Shown: in pieces, positions 1-9,651 of the stretch
Numbering within the stretch: the stretch's first letter is position 1
How the letters are laid out: each line of letters opens with the position of its first letter
DNA from: UBA11865 sp963749825
GTDB taxonomy: Bacteria; Chloroflexota; Anaerolineae; Promineifilales; Promineifilaceae
Direction: 5' to 3'
Assembly (NCBI GenBank): GCA_963749825.1
Contig: CAVVOI010000012.1
Location: 434,001-498,000, forward strand
Length of the DNA: 64,000 nt
Notes under the pieces: generated by a model
The model's database searches: none
Seen by the model: the letters and a program-made list of their open reading frames with translations, nothing else
What the model was told of the DNA's origin: nothing
Program-made: the position numbers and the translations under genes

Positions 1-1224
1 ATTAAAGGTGTTGCGACATTTCCGTATGTTTCAATACTTAATGTCAGTGGGGTCACATCCAACAGCAGCACATCTTTTACATCGCCGCCCAGGACACCAG
101 CTTGGATGGCGGCGCCAATTCCGACGACTTCATCGGGATTCACACCTTTGTGTGGTTCCCGGCCAAAAAATTCTGTCACAGCTGCCTGGATGGCCGGCAC
201 ACGGGTCATCCCACCGACCAAAACCACCTGGGAGATTTCGGAAGCGTTTAGACCGGCATCTTTCAAGGCCAATTTACACGGTTCGATGCTGCGAGCCACA
301 AGATCCTCAGTTAATTGGTCGAATTTTGAACGAGTTAAGGTCATCGTCAAATGTTTGGGACCACTGGCGTCGGCCGTGACATAGGGTAAATTGATTTCCG
401 TTTGCATCGTCGTCGACAATTCGATTTTCGCCTTTTCGGCTGCTTCTCGAAGCCGCTGTAGTGCCTGGCGATCGCTCCGAAGGTCAATGCCTTGGTCCAT
501 TTTGAATTGGTCCGCTACCCAGGTAATGATTTTCTGGTCAAAGTCATCGCCGCCAAGAAATGTGTCGCCATTGGTTGACTTCACTTCGAATACGCCCTCA
601 CCAACCTCTAAAATGGAGATGTCGAATGTACCGCCGCCTAAATCATAAACCGCGATCATTTCATCGCGATCGCTACCTAGCCCATAAGCCAAGGATGAGG
701 CCGTCGGCTCATTGACGATTCGCATTACTTCTAAACCAGCGATTTTGCCGGCATCTTTTGTCGCCTGGCGTTGGTTGTCGTTGAAGTATGCCGGCACTGT
801 TATGACAGCTTGGACAACCGGCTGGCCCAGATAGGCTTCCGCATCGGTCTTGATTTTCTGTAATATCATGGCCGATACTTCCGGTGGTGAATATTCTCGG
901 CCATTCATCACAGACCCGGATATCACCATTGGGCGCTTCTCTCACTTCATATGGAACGAATTCTTGTGCCTTTTTGACTTGTGCGTCAGAAAATTTTCGA
1001 CCCATGAATCGTTTTACCGAAAAAATCGTATTTTCGGGATTAACTACGGCTTGCCGTTTAGCTACCTGGCCTACCAGCCGCTCACCCGTCTTCGGATTCA
1101 CGGCAACCACTGAGGGAAAGAGCCGGCCTCCTTCCGCGCTGGGTATGACGGTAGGTTCGCCGCCTTCCATCACCGCTGCAACTGAATTCGTGGTTCCCAA
1201 GTCAATTCCAATAATCTTACTCAT
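1..1224 (-). CDS. dnaK: DnaK (Hsp70) chaperone; 3' end outside the window, one apparent frameshift
   Basis: ATP-dependent chaperone that works with GrpE and DnaJ on unfolded cytosolic proteins. The N-terminus carries the Hsp70 phosphate-binding motif GIDLGTTNS, and the frame is clear through 'YEVREAPNGDIRV'. At about 909-915 the frame changes by +1: the conserved continuation MNGREYSPPEVSAMILQK is read only if one base (near 912) is skipped. From there the ATPase domain continues intact (VPAYFNDNQRQATKDAGKIA, YDLGGGTFD) to the window edge at LLLDVTPLTLSIET. The gene is third in the hrcA-grpE-dnaK operon, 108 nt after grpE. An essential, otherwise well-conserved gene suggests a sequencing or assembly indel; a second intact dnaK elsewhere would make this a pseudogene. 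Confidence 0.93.
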
Positions 1225-1332
1225 TTTTGTTATGAACTCCTCTCATTTTCACATCTCTGATCAGGAGAATGTATAATTGCTAATGTCAATTCTACTCGTC
1301 TCTTCAAGCTAGACTTATGCGTTGAAGTAGCC

Positions 1333-1908
1333 TCATGCTGATACGTTGACCAAAGACGGCCGGATCACGCGATCGCCCAAACGGTAACCGACTTGCAATT
1401 CGTCAATTACGATACCGCTCTCGACTCCGTCAGCATCTAACAAGGCCAATGCTTCATGAAAGTTGGGATCGAACGGTTCGCCAACAGCATCGATTCTGTC
1501 AACATTCATTTGCTCCAATATTCCATTCACTTTTCTTTGAATGAGTATAACGCCTTCAAACCAACCCTCAATCTTGACTGATTCCGGCACATTACTTATC
1601 GCCCTGTCAAAATCATCCAACACCGGTAAAAGCTGGCGCGCAAAATCGACAGCCGCACCACTATAGGCTTGCGAACTCTGTCGTTCCAGGCGCTTCCGTG
1701 CATTGGCAAATTCCGCACGGGCCCTCTGCCATCCATCCAAGTACTCAGCTGCTCTCGCCTCGGCCTCTGCCAATTGCTCCTCTAAGGAAAGCTCAACTTC
1801 CGGAACCTCCTGTTCATCGTTTGCCTGTGTTTCGTCGGTTGTCAGTTCTTGTATAGGCTTACGATCGTCGCCTTCTACATCCTCGTTCGTTTTAATCTCT
1901 TCGCTCAA
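1333..1908 (-). CDS. grpE: GrpE nucleotide-exchange factor
   Basis: Releases ADP from DnaK during the chaperone cycle. The 191-residue protein has the family layout: an acidic, disordered N-terminus (residues 1-40), a long helix 'LAEAEARAAEYLDGWQRARA' and 'EFANARKRLERQ', then the C-terminal beta domain ending in GYRLGDRVIRPSLVNVS, close to the GrpE signature. The start is a TTG whose last two bases overlap the TGA of hrcA (TTGA, 4-nt overlap), so translation is probably coupled. It lies between hrcA and dnaK and is under the same CIRCE-controlled promoter. Confidence 0.95.
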   Translation of the reverse strand: MSEEIKTNEDVEGDDRKPIQELTTDETQANDEQEVPEVELSLEEQLAEAEARAAEYLDGWQRARAEFANARKRLERQSSQAYSGAAVDFARQLLPVLDDFDRAISNVPESVKIEGWFEGVILIQRKVNGILEQMNVDRIDAVGEPFDPNFHEALALLDADGVESGIVIDELQVGYRLGDRVIRPSLVNVSA

Positions 1909-2969
1909 TCCAAAACCTCTTTATCAATGGGTAAAACCGAATCCTTACCCAACCTCGTTTCGTAAAAATATTCGCTTACAAATCTGCTTATCAGGTCGGC
2001 GACATAACGTACGGCCGAGATGTTTCGACCATAAGGCATACGCGTCGGGCCTAATACAGCTACCGCGCCGGACAAATGCTCGATCTCACCGTAACGGGCC
2101 ATAATCATAGCGCACTCCCGGAGCTCTTCCCATCGTCCTTCGCCGCCGATCACCACTTGAACTCCGGTCATTGCAGGGTCAAGCACCTCAGTCAAAACAG
2201 AGGCCAGATAGGGACCCTCTTCCAGAACTCGAACGGCCTGTCGAGCGCCTTCATCTTCGACGATATTTGCCAACCCGTCACGATAAATGTCGCTGTAGCC
2301 TCGACGGTCTGCACGGCTCATGCCGTCGATGACCAAGCGACTGATGTCACGTTCCAGAGTGTCGTCAAGCTGGCTTGAACGCGCGTAAACCTCTTGGTAA
2401 TCGGCGTTTTCAAGCAGGTGATTCAATTTTTCAGCAACGGCCGTCAGCCGCACCTGGGGTACCGGCTCGGCCAAAGTCAGCATTTGCTGTTGAATTTCGC
2501 CTCCAACAAAGACCAAGATCATCAGTACCAGCCGTCCCTGAGTAGAGATTAATTGGAGGTGCCGCAGGTTAGTGGATGCAGGTCGTGGGGCAGTGACGAT
2601 GCTCGCTCCCCTTGATGTATGGGCTAGAACAGCTGCCGACAATCGCATCCACTGTTCAAGGTCCAAACGCGCTTGATGATATTGGTGACGAATCATCTGG
2701 CGCTCAAATAAGGGTAACTCAAACTCGCCCACTAATCGCTGGACGAAGTAACGATAACCCAACTCGGTTGGAGCTCTACCGGCTGATGTATGTAGCTGCT
2801 CCAGATAGCCAAGTTCGTCCAGCGTGGCCATTTCATTTCGGACCGTAGCCGGACTGTAATCTAGATCATATTGATCGACCAGGCTCCTGGAACCAACCGG
2901 TGTTCCGGTTTCGATATAGCTGCGTACCATTAATCCTAGGATTTCTTCCTGGCGGTCACTTAGAGACAT
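1905..2969 (-). CDS. hrcA: HrcA heat-inducible transcriptional repressor
   Basis: Repressor that binds CIRCE and shuts off chaperone operons; GroEL keeps it active in the known systems. The 354-residue protein starts with the winged-helix part (LSDRQEEILGLMVRSYIETG, GSRSLVDQYDLDYSPATVRN), followed by the family block EMATLDELGYLEQLHTSAGR, then the GAF-like dimerisation and insertion domain. Length is normal for the family. It is the first gene of the operon, 103 nt downstream of a perfect CIRCE element, so it is autoregulated together with grpE and dnaK. Confidence 0.95.
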   Translation of the reverse strand: MSLSDRQEEILGLMVRSYIETGTPVGSRSLVDQYDLDYSPATVRNEMATLDELGYLEQLHTSAGRAPTELGYRYFVQRLVGEFELPLFERQMIRHQYHQARLDLEQWMRLSAAVLAHTSRGASIVTAPRPASTNLRHLQLISTQGRLVLMILVFVGGEIQQQMLTLAEPVPQVRLTAVAEKLNHLLENADYQEVYARSSQLDDTLERDISRLVIDGMSRADRRGYSDIYRDGLANIVEDEGARQAVRVLEEGPYLASVLTEVLDPAMTGVQVVIGGEGRWEELRECAMIMARYGEIEHLSGAVAVLGPTRMPYGRNISAVRYVADLISRFVSEYFYETRLGKDSVLPIDKEVLD

Positions 2970-3071
2970 TTTGTTTACTTACTTGACGTCTTTCACTTTG
3001 GCGACGCGACTAAATCGTCGTCAGGCTCAACGCTCTAGAATTTGAACTGCTGGCCTTGAATTTAACGCAAA

Positions 3072-3098
3072 TTAGCACTCTATCCACGAGAGTGCTAA
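3072..3098 (-). promoter_or_regulatory. CIRCE operator (HrcA binding site)
   Basis: Perfect 9-bp inverted repeat TTAGCACTC-N9-GAGTGCTAA, identical to the CIRCE consensus. It lies just downstream of the -10 box of the hrcA promoter, so bound HrcA would block initiation or early elongation. Confidence 0.97.
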
Positions 3099-3113
3099 GA
3101 GGCTACTTCCGTA

Positions 3114-3142
3114 ATCTTAACATGACGCAAATAGTGCGTCAA
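3114..3142 (-). promoter_or_regulatory. Sigma-70 promoter of the hrcA-grpE-dnaK operon
   Basis: Read on the minus strand: -35 TTGACG (3137-3142), 17-nt spacer, -10 TAAGAT (3114-3119). The predicted start near 3107 is a few bases ahead of CIRCE, the usual arrangement. Confidence 0.75.
3123..3141. repeat. Perfect 7-bp inverted repeat overlapping the hrcA -35 box
   Basis: TGACGCA-N5-TGCGTCA lies inside the -35/spacer region of the hrcA promoter. There is no U-tract, so it is not an intrinsic terminator for the upstream sugar-transferase gene. It could be a second operator for an unknown regulator; this is inference. Confidence 0.5.
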
Positions 3143-3159
3143 ATAAGAAGAATGTTAGA

Positions 3160-4576
3160 TTAGGCGTTGTGATTGTTACCGGAGAATATTTGCCAGAAGG
3201 TGCGCAGAATTATCTTTATGTCAAGCAGTATTGACCAGTTTTCTGTATACCAAATATCATACCGGGTCCGCTCGAGAATCGAAGTGTCACCTCTCAATCC
3301 GTTGACTTGCGCCCAGCCCGTCATGCCAGCCTTTTCCCGGTGCCGCTCCATATAACGCGGAACACTTTCTCGAAACAGGTTAACATAATACGTTTGCTCC
3401 GGTCGAGGACCTACCAGGCTCATTTCGCCGAGCAGGACATTGATGAATTGAGGCAGCTCATCCATTTCAATTTTTCGTAGAATTGTGCCCAATTTCGTTT
3501 GCCGGGGATCGTTCTTGACGGTCCAACCGGGTCCGGTGATTTCAGCATCCTGCCGCATAGAACGATATTTGATCATATAAAAAGGCCGGCCATCTAGGCC
3601 CATTCTTTCTTGGATGAAGAAAACTGGTCCAGGTGACTCCAATTTAATGGCCACGGCCGTCAAGATCATAAGGGGTGAGAACAAAATAAGCCCAATAATT
3701 GCTCCAACAATATCCATCAACCGTTTGAAAAGTAGCCAATAACCTCGCATGGCGTAATTGCGAATTGATAGTAGAGGCAATCCCCCCAGGTCGTCGATGT
3801 CAGCTTCGGAGGCGACGAATTGGAAGAAATCTGGGAATACTTTAATAGACACCCGCCCGCGTTCACAGTAGGAGATGATCCGCACAACCTCTCGATGACC
3901 CCGCTCCGGCAAAGCAATAATGACCTCATCAATTTGGTGTTGCTCAATAATGCCTGGCAAGTCTTCTGGCTGACCCATGACCGGGACCCCAAACAAATCC
4001 TCTTGACTATCCTCGCCATCGATGATGCCTATTAGCTCATAGCCCAAGCGAGGTGACCACAAGATGCGCTGGGCGATAATCCGGGCAACCTCACCCGTGC
4101 CAACAATAAGTAGCCGGTCTCGCCCCAATCCCCCATCACGCAGGCGATCGCGAATAATCAAATGAATGGTGCGGCCGATGATGATCAGAATGATCGTCAA
4201 CACCCAAGCGTAGATAATCATTGCCCTGGGATAATCAACCTCAAATATGCTATTCTTAAAGCTGAAGACCGAAATGGCCACGGCGATCATGGTACCGATA
4301 GATACGCTGGCAAACACTGAATAAAATTGGTCTACTCGGGAAACCGCCCGACGCAAATAATATTGGCGGAAAAAGAACAGGGCGATGATGACGCCAAAAA
4401 TTTGAGCCATAATGAGGCCCGTGTAGCGAACGAGTGGTGTATTATTTGCCAGGGGAGCAGGCCAGGGGATGATCGTCCGCAGTTGGTAAGCCAGTACGAA
4501 TGCCGTGATAACCATAATAGGCGTCGAGGATTACCAAAGTAATTGAATAGATTGGTCGCAATCTTTGGGTAGACAT
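3160..4576 (-). CDS. Polyprenyl-phosphate sugar phosphotransferase (WbaP/EpsL type), frameshift near the start
   Basis: Membrane initiator that transfers a sugar-1-phosphate from a nucleotide sugar to undecaprenyl phosphate, the first step of exopolysaccharide repeat-unit synthesis. It has N-terminal membrane helices, a CoA-binding-like nucleotide domain (LLIVGTGEVARIIAQRI) and the C-terminal bacterial sugar transferase domain (FKRLMDIVGAIIGLILFSPL, FFIQERMGLDGRPFYMIKYR, EMDELPQFINVLLGEMSLVG, GPRPE). The long frame begins at ATG 4515. Upstream in another frame, ATG 4576 gives MSTQRLRPIYSITLVILDAY, which joins MVITAFVLAYQLR if one T near 4516-4518 is skipped. That restores the usual family N-terminus, so I annotate the longer gene with an apparent +1 indel. 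Confidence 0.88.
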
Positions 4577-4590
4577 GATATCTATTCCAG

Positions 4591-5505
4591 TTAAGGCAGT
4601 TCCGGTTGGAGAATTCGATCCCCTGCCGCAACGTCGGCTAGAACCGGCCAGCCGCCCTTGAAAGCCAATGCGAACAAAATTGCCCAGTGTAATATCCTGG
4701 GAGTCTGGGCTTGATAATGTTTATAGTAAAAAATCAACATAGCTCGGTAGAATTCAACATCCGCTCGTTTATTCTGCCGGCTTGATGCCCTCTTCACGTG
4801 AAGAACGGTAACCTCTGGATTATACATAACATGCCAGCCGGCGTCCTTAATCCTTTTGGCCCAATCAAGATCTTCGCCATACATCCAGAATCGTTCATCA
4901 AGTAACCCAACCTGGTCTATCGCCTCGGTCCTTACCATCATGAAAGCGCCAACGACGGAGTCTACCTCAGCTAACTCATCTTCGTCCAAATAGGTCATAT
5001 TGTAGCGGCTGAACCGCTGCGAGTTAGGAAATAGTCGACTCAAACCTAACATCCGGTAAAACGCGATTTCAGGCGAGGGAAAGGATCGTCTGCAAGCCAA
5101 ATCAAGTTTTCCGTCTGGCATGACTAATTTGGGGCCCACGATGGCAACCTCTGGGTTTTGCTCGAGATAGGCGATCATCTTCCTGAAGGCATCGGGAGGC
5201 ACTTCTGTATCCGGGTTCAATAGCAAGCAATATCGAGGTCTTTCCTCGGCCGGCCCGTTATCCAACCCTAAGCGACGCAAACCCTGGTTGTTCGCTGCTG
5301 GGTAGCCCACATTTTGTTTATTCGTGATTAGCTGTACTTGGGGAAAATCGTTCTGCACCATGTCGACGCTATCGTCGGTTGAGTCGTTGTCAACCACGCT
5401 GACAGCCATCGTGAACTCGCCCTGGCTGGCATACACGCTTTTCAGGCAGCGTTGGAGCAGATCATGTACGTTGTAGTTGACGATGACGATAGCTAAATCG
5501 AGCAC
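4591..5505 (-). CDS. Family 2 glycosyltransferase
   Basis: Transfers a sugar from a nucleotide-activated donor, probably rhamnosyltransferase-like, onto a surface glycan. The 304-residue GT-A fold starts at a GTG with DLAIVIVNYNVHDLLQRCL, has a DxD-type site in LLLNPDTEVPPDAF and the later YGEDLDWAKRIKDAGW motif common in GT2 rhamnosyltransferases. It ends 14 nt before the repaired start of the sugar transferase gene, so the two likely form a small exopolysaccharide operon. The acceptor cannot be told from sequence. Confidence 0.88.
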   Translation of the reverse strand: MLDLAIVIVNYNVHDLLQRCLKSVYASQGEFTMAVSVVDNDSTDDSVDMVQNDFPQVQLITNKQNVGYPAANNQGLRRLGLDNGPAEERPRYCLLLNPDTEVPPDAFRKMIAYLEQNPEVAIVGPKLVMPDGKLDLACRRSFPSPEIAFYRMLGLSRLFPNSQRFSRYNMTYLDEDELAEVDSVVGAFMMVRTEAIDQVGLLDERFWMYGEDLDWAKRIKDAGWHVMYNPEVTVLHVKRASSRQNKRADVEFYRAMLIFYYKHYQAQTPRILHWAILFALAFKGGWPVLADVAAGDRILQPELP

Positions 5506-5672
5506 ACCTCACATTCTAGCATAGCCAAAGGTTGCCTCAAAGACGGCTGCCGGGCGGAATCTGGGCGCTCATCTGACGTTTATTGACCGCCAATGACATA
5601 TTTAGGTTGACATCTTACAATTTAGGAAGAGAACTGATAGGGAAGCATCATTTAAATCACGGTAATAGACAG

Positions 5673-6878
5673 ATGACAATACGACAAATTTTTCGCCTTA
5701 TAATCATTTTGACACTGGGATTCGTCATATTTTCTGGTGGCTATCTATTAGGTCAATCACAGATCGCCCCCGTTCAACTCACAGGAATTGCCTCCGGAAC
5801 CCCTCGCCAGGCTGAAGAAGCTTTCCGTCCGTTTTGGGAGACCTGGAATTTTCTTCATGATGATTACTTCGAGCAGCCCCTTGACGATGTGGTTCTTGCA
5901 GAAGGCGCTATTGAAGGCATGTTAGCGACCCTGGAGGATGCCAATACCATCTATCTTTCGCCGCAAAACGAGGAAGTTGCCCGGCAAGCGTTTGAGGGCA
6001 ACCTGGAGGGTATTGGCGCCGAAGTGGCCAGCGAAGAAGGCGCAATTGTCATCGTCGCTCCCTATGAAGGTTCCCCGGCCGCGGTCGCTGGTTTACGGCA
6101 GGGTGACATTTTGCGAGAAGCCGATGGCGTGGTCTTAACCGGACTTGATGTCGGCGAAGCAGCCGCCTTGGTTCGCGGGCCGGCCGGCACTATCGTTCAT
6201 TTGCTCGTCGAGCGAGATGGACAGATTATAGAGTTTGACGTCACCCGGGATGTAATAGACGTACCCAGCGTTCGAGGAGAATTGTTCGAAGATAATATCG
6301 CCTATGTACGTTTGAGTCGTTTCTCCAATGATACCGATGAAGAGTTATCCGAAACCCTGGAATCACTTATTGCACAAAATCCTACGGGGCTCATCCTGGA
6401 TGTGCGCAGCAATCCAGGTGGAAGCTTGTCCACCGCCATCTCCGTTGCCGATCAATTTCTGGCCGAAGGACCTATTATGATCGAACGATTTGGAAATGGA
6501 AGAGAAAAGATATTCGATGCCGACGACGAGGGTTTGGCTCAAGATATTCCCCTGGTAATTCTGATTGACCAAGGCAGCGCCAGTGCTTCCGAGGTTTTGG
6601 CCGGTGCCGTCCGAGATCGGGGGCGAGGGACGCTGATGGGCGTCACTTCCTTTGGCAAAGGTACGGTTCAATCCTGGAAAGAGCTTAGCAATGGCGGAGG
6701 TGTTCGCATCACCATTGCTCGTTGGATTACCCCAGATGGCACTTGGGTACACAAAGATGGTTTGGAACCGGATGTGAATGTTACCTTGCCTGAAGAGGGT
6801 AGTGAATTATTCAGCGACAGCCAGCTGCAAGCAGCCATCGACTATCTTCTGGATCTATCAGTTATTGAGAGCCAGTAG
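5673..6878 (+). CDS. S41 family C-terminal processing peptidase (CtpA/Prc)
   Basis: Serine protease with Ser/Lys dyad that trims or degrades proteins from the C-terminus outside the membrane. The chosen ATG (5673) gives a basic start and one hydrophobic anchor (LIIILTLGFVIFSGGYLLG); a TTG at 5583 would add 30 residues of poor quality. A PDZ domain follows (GIGAEVASEEGAIVIVAPYE, SPAAVAGLRQGDIL), then the S41 core. Predicted catalytic Ser304 lies in GSASASEVLAG and Lys329 in SFGKGTVQ, spaced 25 apart as in known Prc/CtpA enzymes. It is divergent from the GT2 gene and its end overlaps convergently with recN by 17 nt. Confidence 0.93.
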   Translation: MTIRQIFRLIIILTLGFVIFSGGYLLGQSQIAPVQLTGIASGTPRQAEEAFRPFWETWNFLHDDYFEQPLDDVVLAEGAIEGMLATLEDANTIYLSPQNEEVARQAFEGNLEGIGAEVASEEGAIVIVAPYEGSPAAVAGLRQGDILREADGVVLTGLDVGEAAALVRGPAGTIVHLLVERDGQIIEFDVTRDVIDVPSVRGELFEDNIAYVRLSRFSNDTDEELSETLESLIAQNPTGLILDVRSNPGGSLSTAISVADQFLAEGPIMIERFGNGREKIFDADDEGLAQDIPLVILIDQGSASASEVLAGAVRDRGRGTLMGVTSFGKGTVQSWKELSNGGGVRITIARWITPDGTWVHKDGLEPDVNVTLPEEGSELFSDSQLQAAIDYLLDLSVIESQ

Positions 6879-8625
6879 CCGGCCAATTCTTCGAGCCAAT
6901 CTTTACCTGGCTGACATTTCGTAAAATTGATTGGGCGCCCCCGGTCGCATGCACATCCTGAGTGCCTAGCATCGCAGCCAATTCATCGATCCGACCCCCT
7001 TCATCTAATACGATCATCGTGGTCGTCGTCCTGTTATTGGCGAGCTGTTTGCTAACGTGATAGTGCCGGTCGGCATATCCGGCAAGCTGGGGCAAGTGTG
7101 TCACAACGATGACTTGATGATCTGCAGGATTGGTCAAGCCCCACAATTTGCGGCCGACGACATCCCCTACCCGACCGCCGATACCCTGATCGATTTCGTC
7201 GAAAATTAACGTCGGGGTCGCATCCACTCTGGCCAATACCGTCTTCAATGCCAGCATGAGCCTCGATGTTTCGCCGCCGCTGGCGACTTTAATCAATGGC
7301 CTCGGTGATTCACCGGGATTGGCGGACACGAGGAATTCGATCTGGTCGATACCCGTAACATCAAAGGCCAGCCGTTCATTTCCGACAAATGCGCCATCCT
7401 CGATGGCAACTTGCTTGATGCTAACTTCAAACTGGGCTCGCTCCATATGCAGATCTGACAATTCTTGTTCGACCGCCGCGGATAGTTTTTGTGCGGCTTC
7501 ACGGCGTTTCTCCGACAGAACCAAGCCTTTTTCCCCAATCTGGTGCAACAACCGTTCTTCTTCGACGGAGAGCTGTTCAATTCGTTCTTCGCTTTGAGCG
7601 ATATTATCAAGCTCGGCCGCTGCTCTTTCTTGATAAGCCAATATGGCTTCAATATTCTCACCATATTTTCTTTTCAGTTGGTTAATGAGTTCGATTCTTT
7701 CTTCCAAGTAATCAAGCCGCCTAGGCTCAAATTCAAGGCTCTCAATATAATCTGCCAATTCACCGGTCAAATCTGTGAGCTGGTAACTCAGTCCTTGCAA
7801 TCGCTCAAACAGATCGTTTTGCGCAGGATCAAGGCGCGCAAGCTGTTCAACCTGGCGTTCAGCCTGTCCTAATAGGTCATTAACGGACAACGAATCGTCG
7901 TCCAAACCATTTAAGACCTTTAAGGCTAAAGTGCCAGCTCCCATCAATCGTTCAACGTTCGTCACTCTCACCCGCTCGATTCGTAGCTCATCCTCTTCGC
8001 CCGGCCTTAACTTCGCGGCCTCGATATCTTCGACTTGATAGCGAAGTAAATCTAGACGCTGAGCCAGTTTCCTTTCATCCTGACGCAATTGCCGTAGTTC
8101 TCGGCGAATCGTCTGGAGCTGTTGTACGAGGAGGGCCACGGCCTTTCGGTCTTGATCAAGACCAGCATAGCCATCAAGCAATGGCATATGTGATCGTGGC
8201 TTGAGTAGTGATAGGTGCTCACCCTGACCATGGATGTCGACTAACTGGTCGCCGATGTCGCGCAGCAGAGACAGGCTCACTGCCCGGCCATTGACCCGGC
8301 AAATATTACGCCCATTTGCCCTGATTTCGCGGGCCATGAGTAAGGAGCCCTCTTCATCGCTATCGAGGCCTTCCGCTTCCAATATCGGGGCAAAGAAAGC
8401 ATGTTTAGTTGAGTCTAACTCAAAACTTGCCTCGACATAGGCTTTCTCGCTTCCTTCGCGGATCATAGTCGTATCAGCTCTTTCGCCGAGGACCAAGGCC
8501 ATGGCGTCGAGGATGATAGACTTTCCGGCTCCCGTTTCACCCGTGAGGATATTTAAGCCAGGTGCGTAACGAATTCTCAATTCGTCGATGATTGCGAAAT
8601 TTTGAATGAAGAGTTCGGCTAACAT
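6862..8625 (-). CDS. recN: RecN DNA repair ATPase
   Basis: SMC-like ATPase acting at double-strand breaks. At 587 residues it has the normal RecN length. Walker A GETGAGKS sits near residues 30-37, a central coiled coil fills roughly residues 150-370 with a short hinge, and the C-terminus has the ABC signature VASGGETSRLMLALK and Walker B TPTLIFDEIDQGIGGRVGD. It is the last gene of the hisS-nadK-TPR/B-box-recN run, 37 nt after its neighbour. The nadK-recN proximity is common in many bacteria. Confidence 0.96.
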   Translation of the reverse strand: MLAELFIQNFAIIDELRIRYAPGLNILTGETGAGKSIILDAMALVLGERADTTMIREGSEKAYVEASFELDSTKHAFFAPILEAEGLDSDEEGSLLMAREIRANGRNICRVNGRAVSLSLLRDIGDQLVDIHGQGEHLSLLKPRSHMPLLDGYAGLDQDRKAVALLVQQLQTIRRELRQLRQDERKLAQRLDLLRYQVEDIEAAKLRPGEEDELRIERVRVTNVERLMGAGTLALKVLNGLDDDSLSVNDLLGQAERQVEQLARLDPAQNDLFERLQGLSYQLTDLTGELADYIESLEFEPRRLDYLEERIELINQLKRKYGENIEAILAYQERAAAELDNIAQSEERIEQLSVEEERLLHQIGEKGLVLSEKRREAAQKLSAAVEQELSDLHMERAQFEVSIKQVAIEDGAFVGNERLAFDVTGIDQIEFLVSANPGESPRPLIKVASGGETSRLMLALKTVLARVDATPTLIFDEIDQGIGGRVGDVVGRKLWGLTNPADHQVIVVTHLPQLAGYADRHYHVSKQLANNRTTTTMIVLDEGGRIDELAAMLGTQDVHATGGAQSILRNVSQVKIGSKNWPATGSQ

Positions 8626-8662
8626 ACCGTCTATTCCGAGTTGGCGACGTCTCCGCTGTGTG

Positions 8663-9637
8663 CTACCTCATCTGGTAGTAAGCCGCGCCGGCAGCAGTGA
8701 CGATATAAATCCCGCTCCAAATAATTTGCAAATTGAAACCGCCAACGAATATGTATAACAAGGCAGGTATCGCCGGCAAGATGCCACCGATGACGACAAT
8801 TGCCCCGACCATCTGCGGCATCCACCGACCTCTCCGGCGGCCGGCCGCCCGGAATACTAGGCGGCCTATCAAACTTCCGGCAAACGCGCCCAGAAAAATA
8901 ACAAAAAAGCCTAGAAACGTGGCCAACCAACCCGCCAGCAGGCTGAGGGGCACGGCGACGAGTCCGGCAATCACATAGTCAAGAGCAGTCGCCGAATAAA
9001 AGATATCTTCATGTTCGCGAATGCACTCAGGGCAGCGATAACCAACCGGGGTTGGTTGGGCACAGCTGCTGCATATTGGTTTGCCGCAACGATTGCAGCG
9101 AAGATGAGTTTTTCGGCTTGGATGGTTTGCACAATATAAGACTTCTTCGCCTGCTGTAATGTCTTCGCTGTTATCATGGCCAAAATGGGGATTATCACCG
9201 GCTGAATCCTGGTGACCATCATCAGGTACGCTAATAGGGACTGACCCACTCGTTACCAGCCTTTTGGCGTCCTCCGGCGAATCGATAATCACTGTTTGAC
9301 TTATCTCGACTTCTTTCTCTTCGAACTCGCCATTGTTGCCGGCATCATCTGATTCAGTCGACGATATTTCAACTGGTATATCAATACCCAATAAATTATT
9401 TAGACCTCGTTGCGCGGCCTCATTTTCCGGATCGAGAGTCAGCGCTTGGTTATAAGCTTGCTCTTTTTCATTCTGGTCACTTAATACCCCTGCGAGACCG
9501 GTCCAGGCCGCGGCCGTATCAGGCGCTTCGTCAATAATTTGACGGTACAATTTTTCGGCTGCCGCCCGTTTTCCGGCGTCCGCTACTTTATTAGCCTGCC
9601 TCAACATTGAACGAATGCGCGGCTTCGATGCTTCCAT
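8663..9637 (-). CDS. TPR and B-box zinc-finger membrane protein, function unknown
   Basis: The protein has a TPR-like N-terminus (AEKLYRQIIDEAPDTAAAWT, followed by a second repeat), an acidic linker, then a B-box-like zinc finger with regularly spaced Cys/His (CANHPSRKTHLRCNRCGKPI, then CSSCAQ and CPEC). The last third has four to five membrane helices. The ATG at 9637 is preferred; a TTG at 9667 overlaps the nadK end and adds ten residues. Similar B-box plus membrane-helix proteins are seen in Chloroflexota and Actinobacteria, but I cannot name a substrate. TPR and zinc parts should face the cytoplasm and may recruit partners to the membrane. Confidence 0.8.
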   Translation of the reverse strand: MEASKPRIRSMLRQANKVADAGKRAAAEKLYRQIIDEAPDTAAAWTGLAGVLSDQNEKEQAYNQALTLDPENEAAQRGLNNLLGIDIPVEISSTESDDAGNNGEFEEKEVEISQTVIIDSPEDAKRLVTSGSVPISVPDDGHQDSAGDNPHFGHDNSEDITAGEEVLYCANHPSRKTHLRCNRCGKPICSSCAQPTPVGYRCPECIREHEDIFYSATALDYVIAGLVAVPLSLLAGWLATFLGFFVIFLGAFAGSLIGRLVFRAAGRRRGRWMPQMVGAIVVIGGILPAIPALLYIFVGGFNLQIIWSGIYIVTAAGAAYYQMR

Positions 9638-9651
9638 GTTTTCTACCAATC

